DNA from: Collybiopsis luxurians FD-317 M1
Lineage: Eukaryota > Basidiomycota > Agaricomycetes > Agaricales > Omphalotaceae
DNA length: 31,003 nucleotides
Assembly (NCBI GenBank): GCA_000827265.1
Contig: KN834768.1
Span: 262,307 to 293,309 of the forward strand
Direction: 5' to 3'
Below are positions 11,085 through 19,719 of this stretch, piece after piece. The stretch's first letter is position 1, and each line of letters begins with the position of its first letter. Made by a program: the position numbers and the translations under genes. The notes below the pieces were generated by a model. It was not told where the DNA came from, ran no database searches, and saw only the letters and a program-made list of their open reading frames with translations.

Positions 11085-11558
11085 TTAGTCCTGACATGCA
11101 ACTGACCTTCTGAACCAATTCCAAAGCATCCAAGCTTCAGCTGTGGTAGGATTCCTTGGGTCGCCGCTAGGCGTTACGACATATGCGACAGTTCGAGTGG
11201 GACAAATAATATTCGTGAGTCCTCGCTCGCAAGTATTGATGTCATTACAGATTGGTGGGAGCAACAACGGCTGTCTCTCCAGCGTAACAATGACCATTAG
11301 GTCCGCAGCTTGCCCAGGCAAAATGATTTGCAAGTGCTCTATTCTGTTGATATAACTGCCAGGGATGTACACAGACTTCTTCAAAGCGTCGAATAAAGCA
11401 ATTGTCCAACCTCCTCGACTGACTGGCAGAGGGAGATAAGACTCCACTTCCACAGTAATCGGCTGTATAAAGGGTAACAGATGAAGGGGAGTAAAGTAAA
11501 TGAACTTGAACGTTTTGATGTCCGCCTACCGATATGATGTTTTGTCAATCACTACAGC
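11085..11558 (-). pseudogene. Unknown protein, family A (broken copy)
   Basis: Paralogue of the intact minus-strand ORF at 2166-2699. The open frame from 11453 to the TAA at 11087-11085 carries LPLPVSRGGW, LKKSVYIP, the C-x4-TC-x3-L block and the WMLWNWF tail in the same order. Homology continues upstream of 11453 (KTFKFIYF, then a region matching the LQLIGVNL stretch) up to a TAG at 11528-11526. That stop aligns with a glutamine in the intact copy, so it is a CAG-to-TAG change. Translation stays open to 11558, where a TAA closes it. Function unknown. The pair flanks the Helitron on both sides in the same orientation. Confidence 0.6.
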
Positions 11559-12479
11559 TTATATTGTCGAGCAGAAACTTTACCATATCCGCTGGGCGGT
11601 ATCGATCCTGCAAATGCGCCAGTCGATTCAGAGATGGGTGCTGGATTGCAGACATGGTGGATTAAAGGTGGGTTTGAGAAACTGCAATACCTGCAGCCCT
11701 TCCTTCATAGGTTATTTGAGGAGTTGCTCATTGACAAATCCAAATCCAGTGTACTCAACCTCGAGTTATGCGAATGTTTAATTTCCAAGGGCTGCATGAC
11801 AAGAGTGGTTGTGAAAAATTCCTCTAAGTAATGTCCATTAGTATTTTGAAATCGTACTGTACTGGCCTCTTTGTCTGCTATATCTAGGCAGTACCAATGA
11901 AGAAGTCCTCCTGATGTGTGACAGGCCCGAGGCCCTATCTCGATGCTCTGTTTCCTAGTTCTTGGTGCCACAATTACAATGAAGGTGTAAACAAATTAAA
12001 AAAATTAAAAAAATTAAAAATCCAAATTAATGTGGTACTCAGTTATGACTTGATACTACGACGAACCTTTGACACTGTTGCCCGTTCAAGGTACCCATCA
12101 AAAAGTCTTCTGAAGTTTCTTCAATTTGACATCCTGGTGTAGCTTCGAACTTCCTTGACGCAACAAATGCATCGAATGGTTCAAATGTCAAACACCAGGT
12201 GTGATTGAGACTTCCACATCCATTTCCAGCTGAAACTTCTTTCTGAGGTTACTAATTTACCGTCGTCTCTTTGAACCTGCTGCCGGGCTTCCTTGACACA
12301 ACAAATGCATCAATTCATTGTTTGAGTAACCGAGGAGTGCCATTGAACTTTCTAGACTCTCCAATACGTCAACTGAATGCTTCCCAACACCACAAATGTT
12401 GAATATTCGCCTCTCATACCTTTTACATCATTTTCAGTATATTTGGCATATATATTGTATAACTTGGTGTTTCACAAGC
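11559..12479. other. Region without a recognised gene
   Basis: Open frames of 65-93 codons occur on both strands around 11500-11971 (for example 11971-11705 minus), but none has a motif I recognise and they overlap each other. An A-rich run of AAATT-A5 units lies at 11991-12023. A short direct repeat is listed separately. The last 80 bases are the likely 5' leader of the MYND gene and contain a TATATATT stretch near 12447. Confidence 0.4.
12150..12311. repeat. 24-bp direct repeat, two copies
   Basis: CTTCCTTGACGCAACAAATG continues to ATC at 12150-12173 and recurs at 12288-12311 with one G-to-A difference, 138 bp apart. A weaker third version (CTTCCCAACACCACAAATG) follows at about 12380. The intervening DNA is not clearly duplicated. 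Confidence 0.6.
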
Positions 12480-13300
12480 ATGGATCCCATTGTCAAACTC
12501 CTACCCATTTCTCTTTCTGCTGAGGCCATGGCTGTTCTACTCAGCGCAGGCAAGGTCCCTCCTCCACCTCGATACCGCCATCCTGCTTCTGACCCAGCCG
12601 AACCTATGCGGAGACAACTCGACCAGTGCTCGGAGTGCTTCATGTCTCATACAGTATCCAGGCCGCTCAAAAAATGTACTGGATGTTTAATCGCCAAGTA
12701 CTGTGTAAGTCATGTATTTGTTAACAAGCCTATGCTGCTGGCTCACTTGTGTCCTAACAGGGTTGCGAATGTCAGAAAAAGGCATGGCCCGCTCACAAGC
12801 CAATATGTGAATGCAACAGAAACAATCAAGCAACCTGGTCATCTGATCGACACTTAGCCACTGAGGCTCTTCAGAAATTTGTCGCCAAGCATCGACCAAC
12901 CATTGCTCGCGCCGCATTGGAGGCATTCAAACTCCAATCTTGACCGCAGCAAGCCCTCCATAATGTTCTAGTCATATACGTTACGGACCGCCGCCATCTT
13001 TTCCCTGGCAGCCAGGTTCATCGCGAGACCGCTTTCTATGTCACAGATGCCGACGTCCGCGATATTGGCGATGTAGAGTCGATCAAGGATGTGTTACAAG
13101 ATGAAGTCATTAGAATCAACATGGAGGCTCGCAAGAAGGGATACAAAGGTTCTGTATTTGTTCTTGTCCTTTGTGGAAACCTAAGAATTAGTATTAATAC
13201 ACCTATCGACTTCAAATATGATGTACGGGAGACAGATGACGCAGGCGACGGTTGGAAGCAGACGTTATTCACCTACTTAAATAATGGGATTGTTGTGTAG
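12480..13300 (+). pseudogene. MYND zinc-finger protein gene, one premature stop
   Basis: A two-exon gene. Exon 1 starts at ATG 12480 and ends at 12704; a 56-nt GT-AG intron (GTAAGT...CTAACAG) runs 12705-12760; exon 2 begins at 12761. Joined, the exons complete a MYND zinc finger: CSEC, CTGC, then YC at the exon end and CQKKAW-PAHK-C after the intron. MYND domains bind proline-rich partner proteins. Exon 2 stays in one frame to TAG 13298-13300 but has TGA at 12941-12943, between FKLQS and PQQAL, so the protein would be cut at about 135 residues of 255. The TGA fits an Arg CGA codon. The downstream half (HNVLVIYV, YVTDADV, a basic stretch KKGYKG) is typical of mushroom MYND proteins. CpG content is normal here. 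Probably an inactivated host gene; a functional short form cannot be excluded. Confidence 0.75.
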
Positions 13301-13396
13301 ACATACTTGTGTGTGAAATATATCTAGTCATGTTGTGTGTGTACAAGCTCCGGACTCGTACATGCCGCGCGCGCAGCGCAATGGCCCACCCCACAA

Positions 13397-14282
13397 GTGT
13401 GTAAGATACTTGGTATTGAGTCTTGACTCTCAACCACATACCACCTGCAGATGGATGGCCAAACTGAGAGAACCAATCAAAGTCTTGAAGGATACCTGGG
13501 AATTTACACATCTTATGACCAAGATGACTGGGACTCCCTGTTACCTCTCACAGAATTTGTATACAACAATACTCCACATTTGGCTACAGGGGTAATACCC
13601 TTCTTTGCAAATAAAGGATACCATCTGAAGCTCTTGGTCAACTTGTCAAAGGTGAATGACTCTGAAGCAAATCAGTATGTGACAGAATTAAAGGAGCTAC
13701 ACAAGTATTTGAAACAATGCATATATGAAGCAATGAGGCAGCAGTGAATCAGTACAATCATCACTGTGCTGAAAATCCTGACTGGAAAAAAGGTACCAAG
13801 TCTGGCTGGACATGAGTAACATCTGAACAAGAAGACCTATCAAAAAATTGGATTACAAGTGGACAGGATCCTATATAATACTTGATAGAATTGGATCTCA
13901 TGCATATTGACTCAAGTTACCAGGGGACCTGCAATGGATCCACAATGATTTCCATGTTGATAGGCTAAAACCACAACATTCAGATCCTTTCCAGTGAGTT
14001 GTATCACCTCCTCCACCAATCTACATCAAAGGGGAACTGGAATACAAGGTTGAGTTGATAGGAGATAGTCACCCAACAGAAGAGAAGGACAGAGGAATCC
14101 AATACCTAATCAAATGGAAAGGGTATACTGAAGAATCCTGGATCCCCTGGAAAGGTATGGTTGGAAGCATTGAACTGATTCATGAGTGGGAGAAAGCATG
14201 CCCAAGGAAGCAAAAATTACCTCTCAAACTCCTCAAGGAACTCAAAAAGCTAGCACTGCAAGATGAGGAGGAAGGGAGCTGA
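13397..14282 (+). pseudogene. Ty3/gypsy chromovirus fragment: integrase end and chromodomain
   Basis: The 3' end of a pol gene of a chromodomain-bearing Ty3/gypsy retrotransposon, truncated at its 5' side near 13397. DGQTERTNQ (13454-13480) and WDSLLPLTEF (near 13523-13555) belong to the integrase core C-terminal part. VWLDM (13800), KLDYKW and the FHVDRLK segment (near 13950) belong to the GPY/F region. EYKVELIGD with QYLIKWKGYTEESW (near 14040-14145) is a chromodomain, which targets integration to modified histones. It is broken by TGA 13424, 13824, 13908 and 13995, all at positions where Arg is expected, and by frameshifts near 13743 and 13797. I find no CpG in the whole fragment. Upstream pol and gag are absent, so it cannot move. 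Confidence 0.88.
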
Positions 14283-14346
14283 GACAGGCAGTTGAAGCTG
14301 CCAGTTAATTGAGAGAAATAACTCTTGAAATTGAAACCTCCACCTT

Positions 14347-14359
14347 AAAGGGGGGGGGG
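14347..14359 (+). other. Polypurine tract of the gypsy fragment
   Basis: AAA followed by ten G, 65 bases after the chromodomain stop, at the position where plus-strand DNA synthesis primes in LTR retrotransposons. The 3' LTR that should follow is not recognisable; the next bases (TAAAAGCC) do not begin with TG. Confidence 0.5.
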
Positions 14360-14566
14360 TAAAAGCCATGCTTCAAGTTTTTGTTTTCAATTTCTCGACA
14401 CATTTTAAAAAACAATTCACAAGTTATACTTTCAGAAAATTCATTCACAAGTTTATTTCAGGGAAATATAAAGCATTCAATGGGCATAATTTGGGAAATA
14501 CAAGTACAGAAGGCTGGAACTGAAAGGCTAGTTAAGGGATGACTCAAATAGCTTATTGTGCATGGC

Positions 14567-15929
14567 TCAAAGGTCAAACAAGACTCCAAATGCTTCCTCC
14601 AATTGTTGGGCATATAGATCCTCAGCACACTTGATTTCCATCCATTCTCTCATATCCTGCAAAGCCAGAGCCATATGGAGGCTGGGATCTGCCAATTCAT
14701 GTTCATCCTTCTCAATCAATGAGTAGGTCAAAGAATCCTCCCCAGTGCAAACAAAGTATGCATTAGGATGGCCAGACAAAAAAATCACCACAGGGGAATC
14801 ATTTCAAGTCTTGACCAGAGTACTGGGAAGAGAAGTGGGATTGAGAGAAGGGATGAAGTTGGACAGGGAATTGGAAGTGGAGTCACTCTTCATCTCAGAA
14901 GAAAGGGATTCAGATGAAGGACCACCCCATATGTCCATAGGGGCAACAGTGCCAGTATTCAGTGATTCCAGGGACAGACCTTCAATATTCAAGAGATGCT
15001 GAAGCTCCTCATAAATGCCTTGAAATTGAGACAGTTCAACTCCATGTTCCTGAGCCAATGCTTCAGCAGCAAGTTGTAGATTGTGGGACTCAACAAGAGA
15101 GTCTCACAACCCTTTAATAACCCTCTCCTGTTCCTGAATGGTCACTTCAGCAGTTTCATGAAGGGATCTGGCCTCTTGGGCATCTCACTAAATTAGTGAG
15201 CTATGCAAACCCAGGAGATTTCTTCTTTTGAACCCAGGGCAAGTTCTTGTTTACACAAAAGAAGAGCCTGAAAAGAAAATGATCAAATTTGGAAGAAGTA
15301 CAAATTCTTCAGGCTATGTAAAGGAAAAAGGAAATCCAAGATGAATACTATCTATCTGGGGATACAAAAATACACCTTAGGAACAGAGGACCATGAATCT
15401 AAGAACCAGGGAGAGGCAGCCACAAACTGACCCTGAACTGATTTCAAAAAGTTGTTGTAGTCAGGCAAGTTCTTTGTCACAAAACTGCAACTCCTCTGCT
15501 GTGACTCATTGGGCCTCCTCACTTGCAGCCAACCTCTCCTTCAAGTCCTCAATCTCTCTCTCTTACCCCTTCAATGCCCCCCTCAATTGCTGATTCCCCT
15601 GTAAGAGAACCAGTTAACACTAAACAGGTTGAATTGGAGGGAAAGACACTTACTGTTGACTGAACCTCACCTGTGAAATGCCAAACAATGGATTCAGATG
15701 GTTCAATTCCTCATCCTTATCCTTCAATTGTATGTCCCACAAGGCCACAAATTCTCCCTCCTGAAATGCTCAGCCAATCAGGACAAAGCCAGTCCCACAA
15801 GGCCACCTGTTCCTTCAAATGGAAATTCTCACTCCTGAAATGCTCAGCTGATCAGGACAAAGCCTGAAACTCCCAATACACTTGAAGGAGCCCATCCTGC
15901 TGAGAATCAATTATCTTTGCAGATGTCAT
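14567..15929 (-). pseudogene. Coiled-coil protein gene, decayed, with introns
   Basis: Several exons on the minus strand. The likely start is ATG 15929-15927, opening a helical, Gln/Glu-rich N-terminus. An exon starts at 15598 after TTACAG and reads a clear coiled coil (EREIEDLKERLAASEEA). A further exon continues from about 15190 (QEARSLHETAEV, then ALAQEHGVELSQFQGIYEEL) through a Ser-rich part to TAA/TGA near 14567, ending LEEAFGVLFDL. An intron with a CTAAT branch site and TTTAG acceptor precedes 15190. Stops: TGA at 15854-15852, 15508-15506, 15463-15461, 15106-15104 and 14806-14804, and TAA at 15565-15563. All fit Arg CGA or Gln CAA. Function unknown; such coiled-coil proteins are common in mushroom TE-rich regions. 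The start lies 18 bases from the inverted-repeat element. Confidence 0.6.
15735..15866. repeat. Tandem duplication inside the coiled-coil gene
   Basis: Copy 1 (15735-15792, 58 bp) and copy 2 (15793-15866, 74 bp) both run from TCCCACAAGGCCAC to GGACAAAGCC. Copy 2 has 16 extra bases after the first GGCCAC. Both copies carry the same TGA (minus strand), so the stop predates the duplication or was copied with it. The 16-base difference shifts the frame. Confidence 0.75.
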
Positions 15930-15946
15930 ATTGATAACTGATAAAG

Positions 15947-15993
15947 CCCAGTCAAAAGTGGCTCTGGGAAAATCTGGGAGAATCTGGGAAAAT
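15947..15993 (+). repeat. Left terminal inverted repeat
   Basis: Starts CCCAGTCAAAA and contains three near-identical ten-base units (TCTGGGAAAA, TCTGGGAGAA, TCTGGGAAAA). It pairs with 17612-17658 in reverse complement. Similar TCTGGG motifs recur just inside the element at 16105-16135. Confidence 0.75.
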
Positions 15994-16263
15994 TAGGGTA
16001 CCCAGATCCTCTGCCAAAATCACCCATAGATTCCCATTTTTTGCACCAAGAATCTGATATTTTCTGGGCTACTTGTTTACAGTACAGGTTATTCAGAATT
16101 TATCTGGGTTTATTTGGGTACATCTGGGCAAATTGGGCCCACTACTTTCCTTCCACCTTCCCTTCCCACTGCAATCCAAATATGTTCTCACTTGTTCTTG
16201 CAAATATCTGAATAAAATAATGAGTATAGAAAAGAATACAGCCAAAGCTGCTTACCTTACAAT

Positions 16264-17205
16264 CTAATCTTCATTCACCTGCATCTCATCATCATTTTCC
16301 TTATCACCATCATCATCATCAGTACCTTGTAATCCCAGATTTTGCTTTTTCTGTTTCTTTGCAGCTGCCTCCCATGACTAGGATGATAAGATAACAAAAG
16401 TAGAATGTAAGGAAGTTACACATGCTCTTCTGATCTTTTGGAAGTTTTTGCTGTATAGTAGTAAATTCAGCAGCAGTCAGTGAGTTGGTCTTAAGGTAGT
16501 CAAGGGCAAAGAGATTCCTAAACAAAAGAAAAAAGAAAATGTGAGCAGAACTAAAAGAATAAATGTGAACTTGTACCATCCTGTAATCTTGTAGTTGTCA
16601 GGAAGTGACATCAGCAGGTCCCTCTTCTTGACTTTGGACAGATGAGATTTTGTGGGCCTTGAGGAGACCTTGGCCATTGGAATACTCATAAACTGACTGT
16701 GGTCAGGAGGCTGTACTGTTTGCAGTACTGTAATGGAAGCGCTAAAAAAGCCATATGAGCAGCAATATCTTCCTCATCTTTGTCTAACTTTGGCTCCTCT
16801 TGTTCAGAATCCTGCCATTCCTCCTGCTCTTCCTGATCTTGCTGGTCTTCCTGGTCTTCCTGGTCTTCCTGGTCTTCCTGGTCTTCCTGGTCCTGCCACT
16901 TGTCCTGCTCATCCCACTGCTGTTGCTCATCCTGATTGTCACCTTGCCAATTCACATGAGAATGCAGAGTAAAGTCATCCACCATCTCAAAATCCAGAGA
17001 TTGTGTGTCTGACTCAGAAGATTAAGAGTCCCAGATATGCAAGGATGAAGAGGAAGAAGGTGGTAAGAGAGGCTGGCTGAGTGGCCAGACATTGGAATAG
17101 TGATGTGATTCTTGAACAAGACAAGAGCCATAAGTCTACAAAAAGTGTAAGAATTATCTGGAGTAAAAGATAGAGTATCAAACATACATTTTCTGAAGGT
17201 GACAT
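16264..17205 (-). pseudogene. Acidic Gln-rich protein gene inside the inverted-repeat element, decayed
   Basis: Minus-strand gene of several exons. ATG 17205 is a possible start, followed by a short GT-AG intron. A Ser-rich segment near 17060 leads into VDDFTLHSHVNWQG and a long Gln/Glu/Asp stretch (about 16920-16790). A run of six A at about 16744 shifts the frame. The next exon (about 16715-16575) has basic KSHLSKVKKRD and SLPDNYKITGW. A 51-nt intron then joins to FALDYLKTNSLTAAEF (about 16525-16430), and a last exon reads WEAAAKKQKKQNLG with an acidic tail to TAG 16266-16264. A TAA near 17025 fits a former CAA. Basic plus acidic tracts suggest a nuclear protein, possibly HMG-like; this is inference. 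It may be cargo of the element or its own protein. Confidence 0.45.
16841..16892. repeat. 9-bp minisatellite encoding Asp-Gln-Glu
   Basis: About six copies of TCTTCCTGG in a row on the plus strand, which read DQE/EDQ repeats in the minus-strand gene. The period keeps the frame, so length changes would alter only the number of acidic repeats. Confidence 0.85.
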
Positions 17206-17611
17206 GACTTGCAGATGCTTTCAGGGCCCTGCTTCTTCTCTTACCATCCTACATCCTATCTTTGGCCTTATGTCAATTGATAGTCCAGCAAGAGACCAGA
17301 GGAAGGAGTCCTGCACATTTAGAGCAATCAAATACTCTAATATCATTGCCTTCCATGATTGGGAATAGAAAATTGGCCTATGTCAGTGAAAAGAAAAGAG
17401 TGTTATGCAGACCTCTTTAGATTGAAGTTGAAAAAAGTTCTGCAATTTTGACTTGTTGATTCAAATAAGATGTACAAAAAAATTCAGAGGCAAAAAAAAA
17501 ATTTTCATTGAGATATAAGGAAAAAGCAAGAAAAAGTTGACATTGACATTGAAGTTTGTAGAAAAGAGTTATCAGACTGACTCAGTGCCATAATTTCTCG
17601 GCTGAGGCTGT

Positions 17612-17658
17612 ATTTTCCCAGAGTCACCCATATTTTCCCAGACACAGTTTTGACTGGG
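17612..17658 (-). repeat. Right terminal inverted repeat
   Basis: Reverse complement of the left repeat with about six mismatches and no gaps; ends in TTTTGACTGGG on the plus strand. Confidence 0.75.
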
Positions 17659-17754
17659 GATGAAGACTGAAAGAAGTGGAGCAGGGTTTTGTTTGAGAAT
17701 GAAGCAGGCAGTTGGGAGGGGGATTGACACTATGAAAGGTACACAAAAGAACAG

Positions 17755-18193
17755 TTAGCTGTACAACAAATCCTCAAAAACATAGGAGTAACACACCAAT
17801 TGCTCCTCAAGACTGGTAAATGCCCCCTGAGCAAAGCCATCTGCCAAAGCCCAGAGATCCTGCTCAAGCATCATCTTTCCAGGACCAGAGACCAATGATG
17901 CCATCTTCAAAATGACATACTTGATGGCAATCTGGATCACTAAAAAGACTGATTAGAATGTCCCAGATGAGTAAACTAATGTGGAAGCTCACTTTCATCT
18001 CAAGTTTGAGAAGGGGCATTGGATGGAATTTTCTTAACCAAAAACAAAAGGATGCATCATAGATTTGTCTTGTGACTTTGTTGAATGCACCAAGATAGAA
18101 ATAGGTGTAGGAGGAGTGTGCAAAGGGTAGATGAGCCTAGTCTCCTATAGAGAAGTTCACTTGCTTGGTGTCATTGAAGCAACAGGCCACCAT
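17755..18193 (-). pseudogene. Conserved-looking unknown protein, two exons, broken
   Basis: Exon 1 from ATG 18193 to about 17993 reads FNDTKQVNFSIGD, a stop, then AHLPFAHSSYTYFYLGAF and RQIYDASFCFWLRKFHPM. An intron of about 53 nt (GTGAGC...CTAATCAGTCTTTTTAG) leads to exon 2 (17939-17755), which reads IQIAIKYVILKMASL, MMLEQDLWALADGFAQGAF and ends FEDLLYS with a TAA. A TAG at 18139-18137 interrupts exon 1; it fits a Trp TGG or Gln CAG codon. The splice as seen is off by one base. Aromatic-rich and helical, without a domain I can name. Its right end is 97 bases outside the inverted-repeat element. The remaining sequence has few substitutions that break the frame, so it may be a multicopy family protein. 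Confidence 0.5.
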
Positions 18194-18361
18194 AAGCTTA
18201 GCTGGCTTTACCAGAGTTCACCTGTCTTCAAGCTTATTGGGTGCAATCCCAAGGTCACTCAGATTTAAGAAGCTTATACAGCACAATTTGCAGGTCACTT
18301 TGGTTCCTTTGTCAAACAAGAACCATCAATAAAGCTTATACTGTGCAGTCCACAGGTCACT
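18194..18361. repeat. 30-bp direct repeats AAGCTTA...AGGTCACT
   Basis: Three units of exactly 30 bp, each from AAGCTTAT to AGGTCACT, lie at 18230-18259, 18270-18299 and 18332-18361. A diverged fourth unit (AAGCTTAGC to GTTCACCT) lies at 18194-18223, overlapping the start of the minus-strand gene. The middle ten bases vary. Spacing is 36, 40 and 62 bp. Confidence 0.7.
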
Positions 18362-18849
18362 CTGCAAGTTTTTACACACTCTATTACTATTCAAGTGGGC
18401 TCAACATTTCAGACTTGCAGACTAGCTAACAAGTCACCAACTGCTCAACCTACAACTTTGTAGACTAGCACTTGGGCAGTATATGCTAGGGAGGTGAGGT
18501 CCATATGAGGTTCACCCTATATCCAGTCCCTCTCCTCAAGATATGTCAATGACTTTGCAGTCTAGTTTCTGGGAGTTTCAAATGAATTTTCCTAACCAAC
18601 TGAGTCCAGTGGCCAACATGAGCAATTGTAGCCATTAACAGCTAAGACACTTTAACCCCATTGTAAATTTTCACCACTCTAGCAAATTAAAATAGGCTTG
18701 ATATCCGAAACTGAGATTTCTCCTAGATACAGTTACATCTTTTATACTGATACAAATTTCTATGACATTGCTAATATTCATACAAACCAAAGCACTTCCA
18801 TATTCATGAATGGACCTGATATCTCATAGAATAAATTATTTTTGTTCCT
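18362..18849. other. Intergenic region without a gene
   Basis: No convincing reading frame. A short motif, ACTTGCAGACTAG, recurs in variants near 18412, 18452 and 18552. The region is nearly CpG-free (one CpG near 18716). Confidence 0.4.
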
Positions 18850-19710
18850 TTCCCTTCAATGAGTTACCTTTTTGGCTTCATTGATTTATCAACCAGCCAC
18901 AGGCTAAAGTCTGAACCTGCTTCTGCCTGGTCCACAGCCATCTTGCAGCCTATCAGCTTTTCAGGATTGTTCATTGACTCAAGTCATCTTGGATTCTTGT
19001 CAAGGATTCATTGAGTCATGTCTTTTCATTTATTTGACAGCCAATGGAATTATTCCCATTTTACTTGGCCAGCTCATCTTTTCATTTCATCCCATGCCTT
19101 TGCCACTAATAATGCTATTGCCAATGACACCTAGACCTTCAGTCATAGAGTTTAGCCTCATGTTCACTGAACCATGTCACACCAGTTTTTGAGACTTGAT
19201 GAAGTCCATTGTGACTTCCACATGACTGTTGTTTCCTTTGTCCAACCAGAGCTGCTGAACTTTCAGGTTCATAGACCTCACCATTGAATGGTTGAGCTAC
19301 AAGAGCATTTGTGCAATGTTTCCCCTTCTGAGTAAAGTCCTTTGTCAACCTAGGCCATCTTGTGATCTGACTGACAGCTTGGGCTCACTACAGTCCTTCT
19401 GATACCACTTAATTGAACTTGTAAAACACAGGATCTAGTGTTTTGTTACTTTTTGAGCTGTGGCTGAAAAATTGGCTTATCAATGTCAAGCTTTTGATTC
19501 AGCACACTAAACTCTACATTTATAGGGAAGATTACACTACTCAGTATCCTCATTATTGTCCCCTTCATCCTCATAGTAATGGTAATACTGTGCATATAAG
19601 TTCAAATGATTCTCGTAGGGATGAGGTATGTCCTCAAACCTGCTATGGGCTATGAGGAGTAAGTCCTCCAAATCAGATTTTGTATTGTGTAAACTCCCTA
19701 CTCATTGTGG
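18850..19710 (-). mobile_element. Possible LTR retrotransposon remnant, minus orientation
   Basis: On the minus strand, TGGTATCAGAAG (near 19408-19397) resembles the initiator tRNA-Met primer binding site TGGTATCAGAGC used by many LTR elements. Upstream on that strand (19710-19410) is an AT-rich stretch with CCTATAAATG, as expected of an LTR. Downstream are fragments of open frame such as TKDFTQKGKHC and MNNPEKLIGCKMAVDQAEAG, broken by many stops, which could be a decayed gag. No LTR pair or protease/RT motif is visible, so this stays tentative. Confidence 0.3.
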
Positions 19711-19719
19711 GAGCTGATC

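Larger units (their letters stand above)
15947..17658. mobile_element. Undescribed 1.7 kb DNA element with 47-bp terminal inverted repeats
   Basis: The ends are inverted repeats of 47 bp matching at about 41 positions without gaps: 15947-15993 starting CCCAGTCAAAAG, and 17612-17658 as its reverse complement starting CCCAGTCAAAAC. Each repeat holds TCTGGGAAAAT motifs spaced about ten bases apart, which could be transposase binding sites. Flanking bases GATAAAG (15940-15946) and GATGAAG (17659-17665) match at six of seven and may be a target duplication. The interior carries a minus-strand intron-containing gene remnant without a recognised transposase, so it is either non-autonomous or of a type I do not recognise. 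Confidence 0.65.

Noticed and set aside
14347..14566. 3' LTR of the gypsy fragment
   Set aside because: The bases after the polypurine tract do not start with TG and no matching 5' copy exists in the window.
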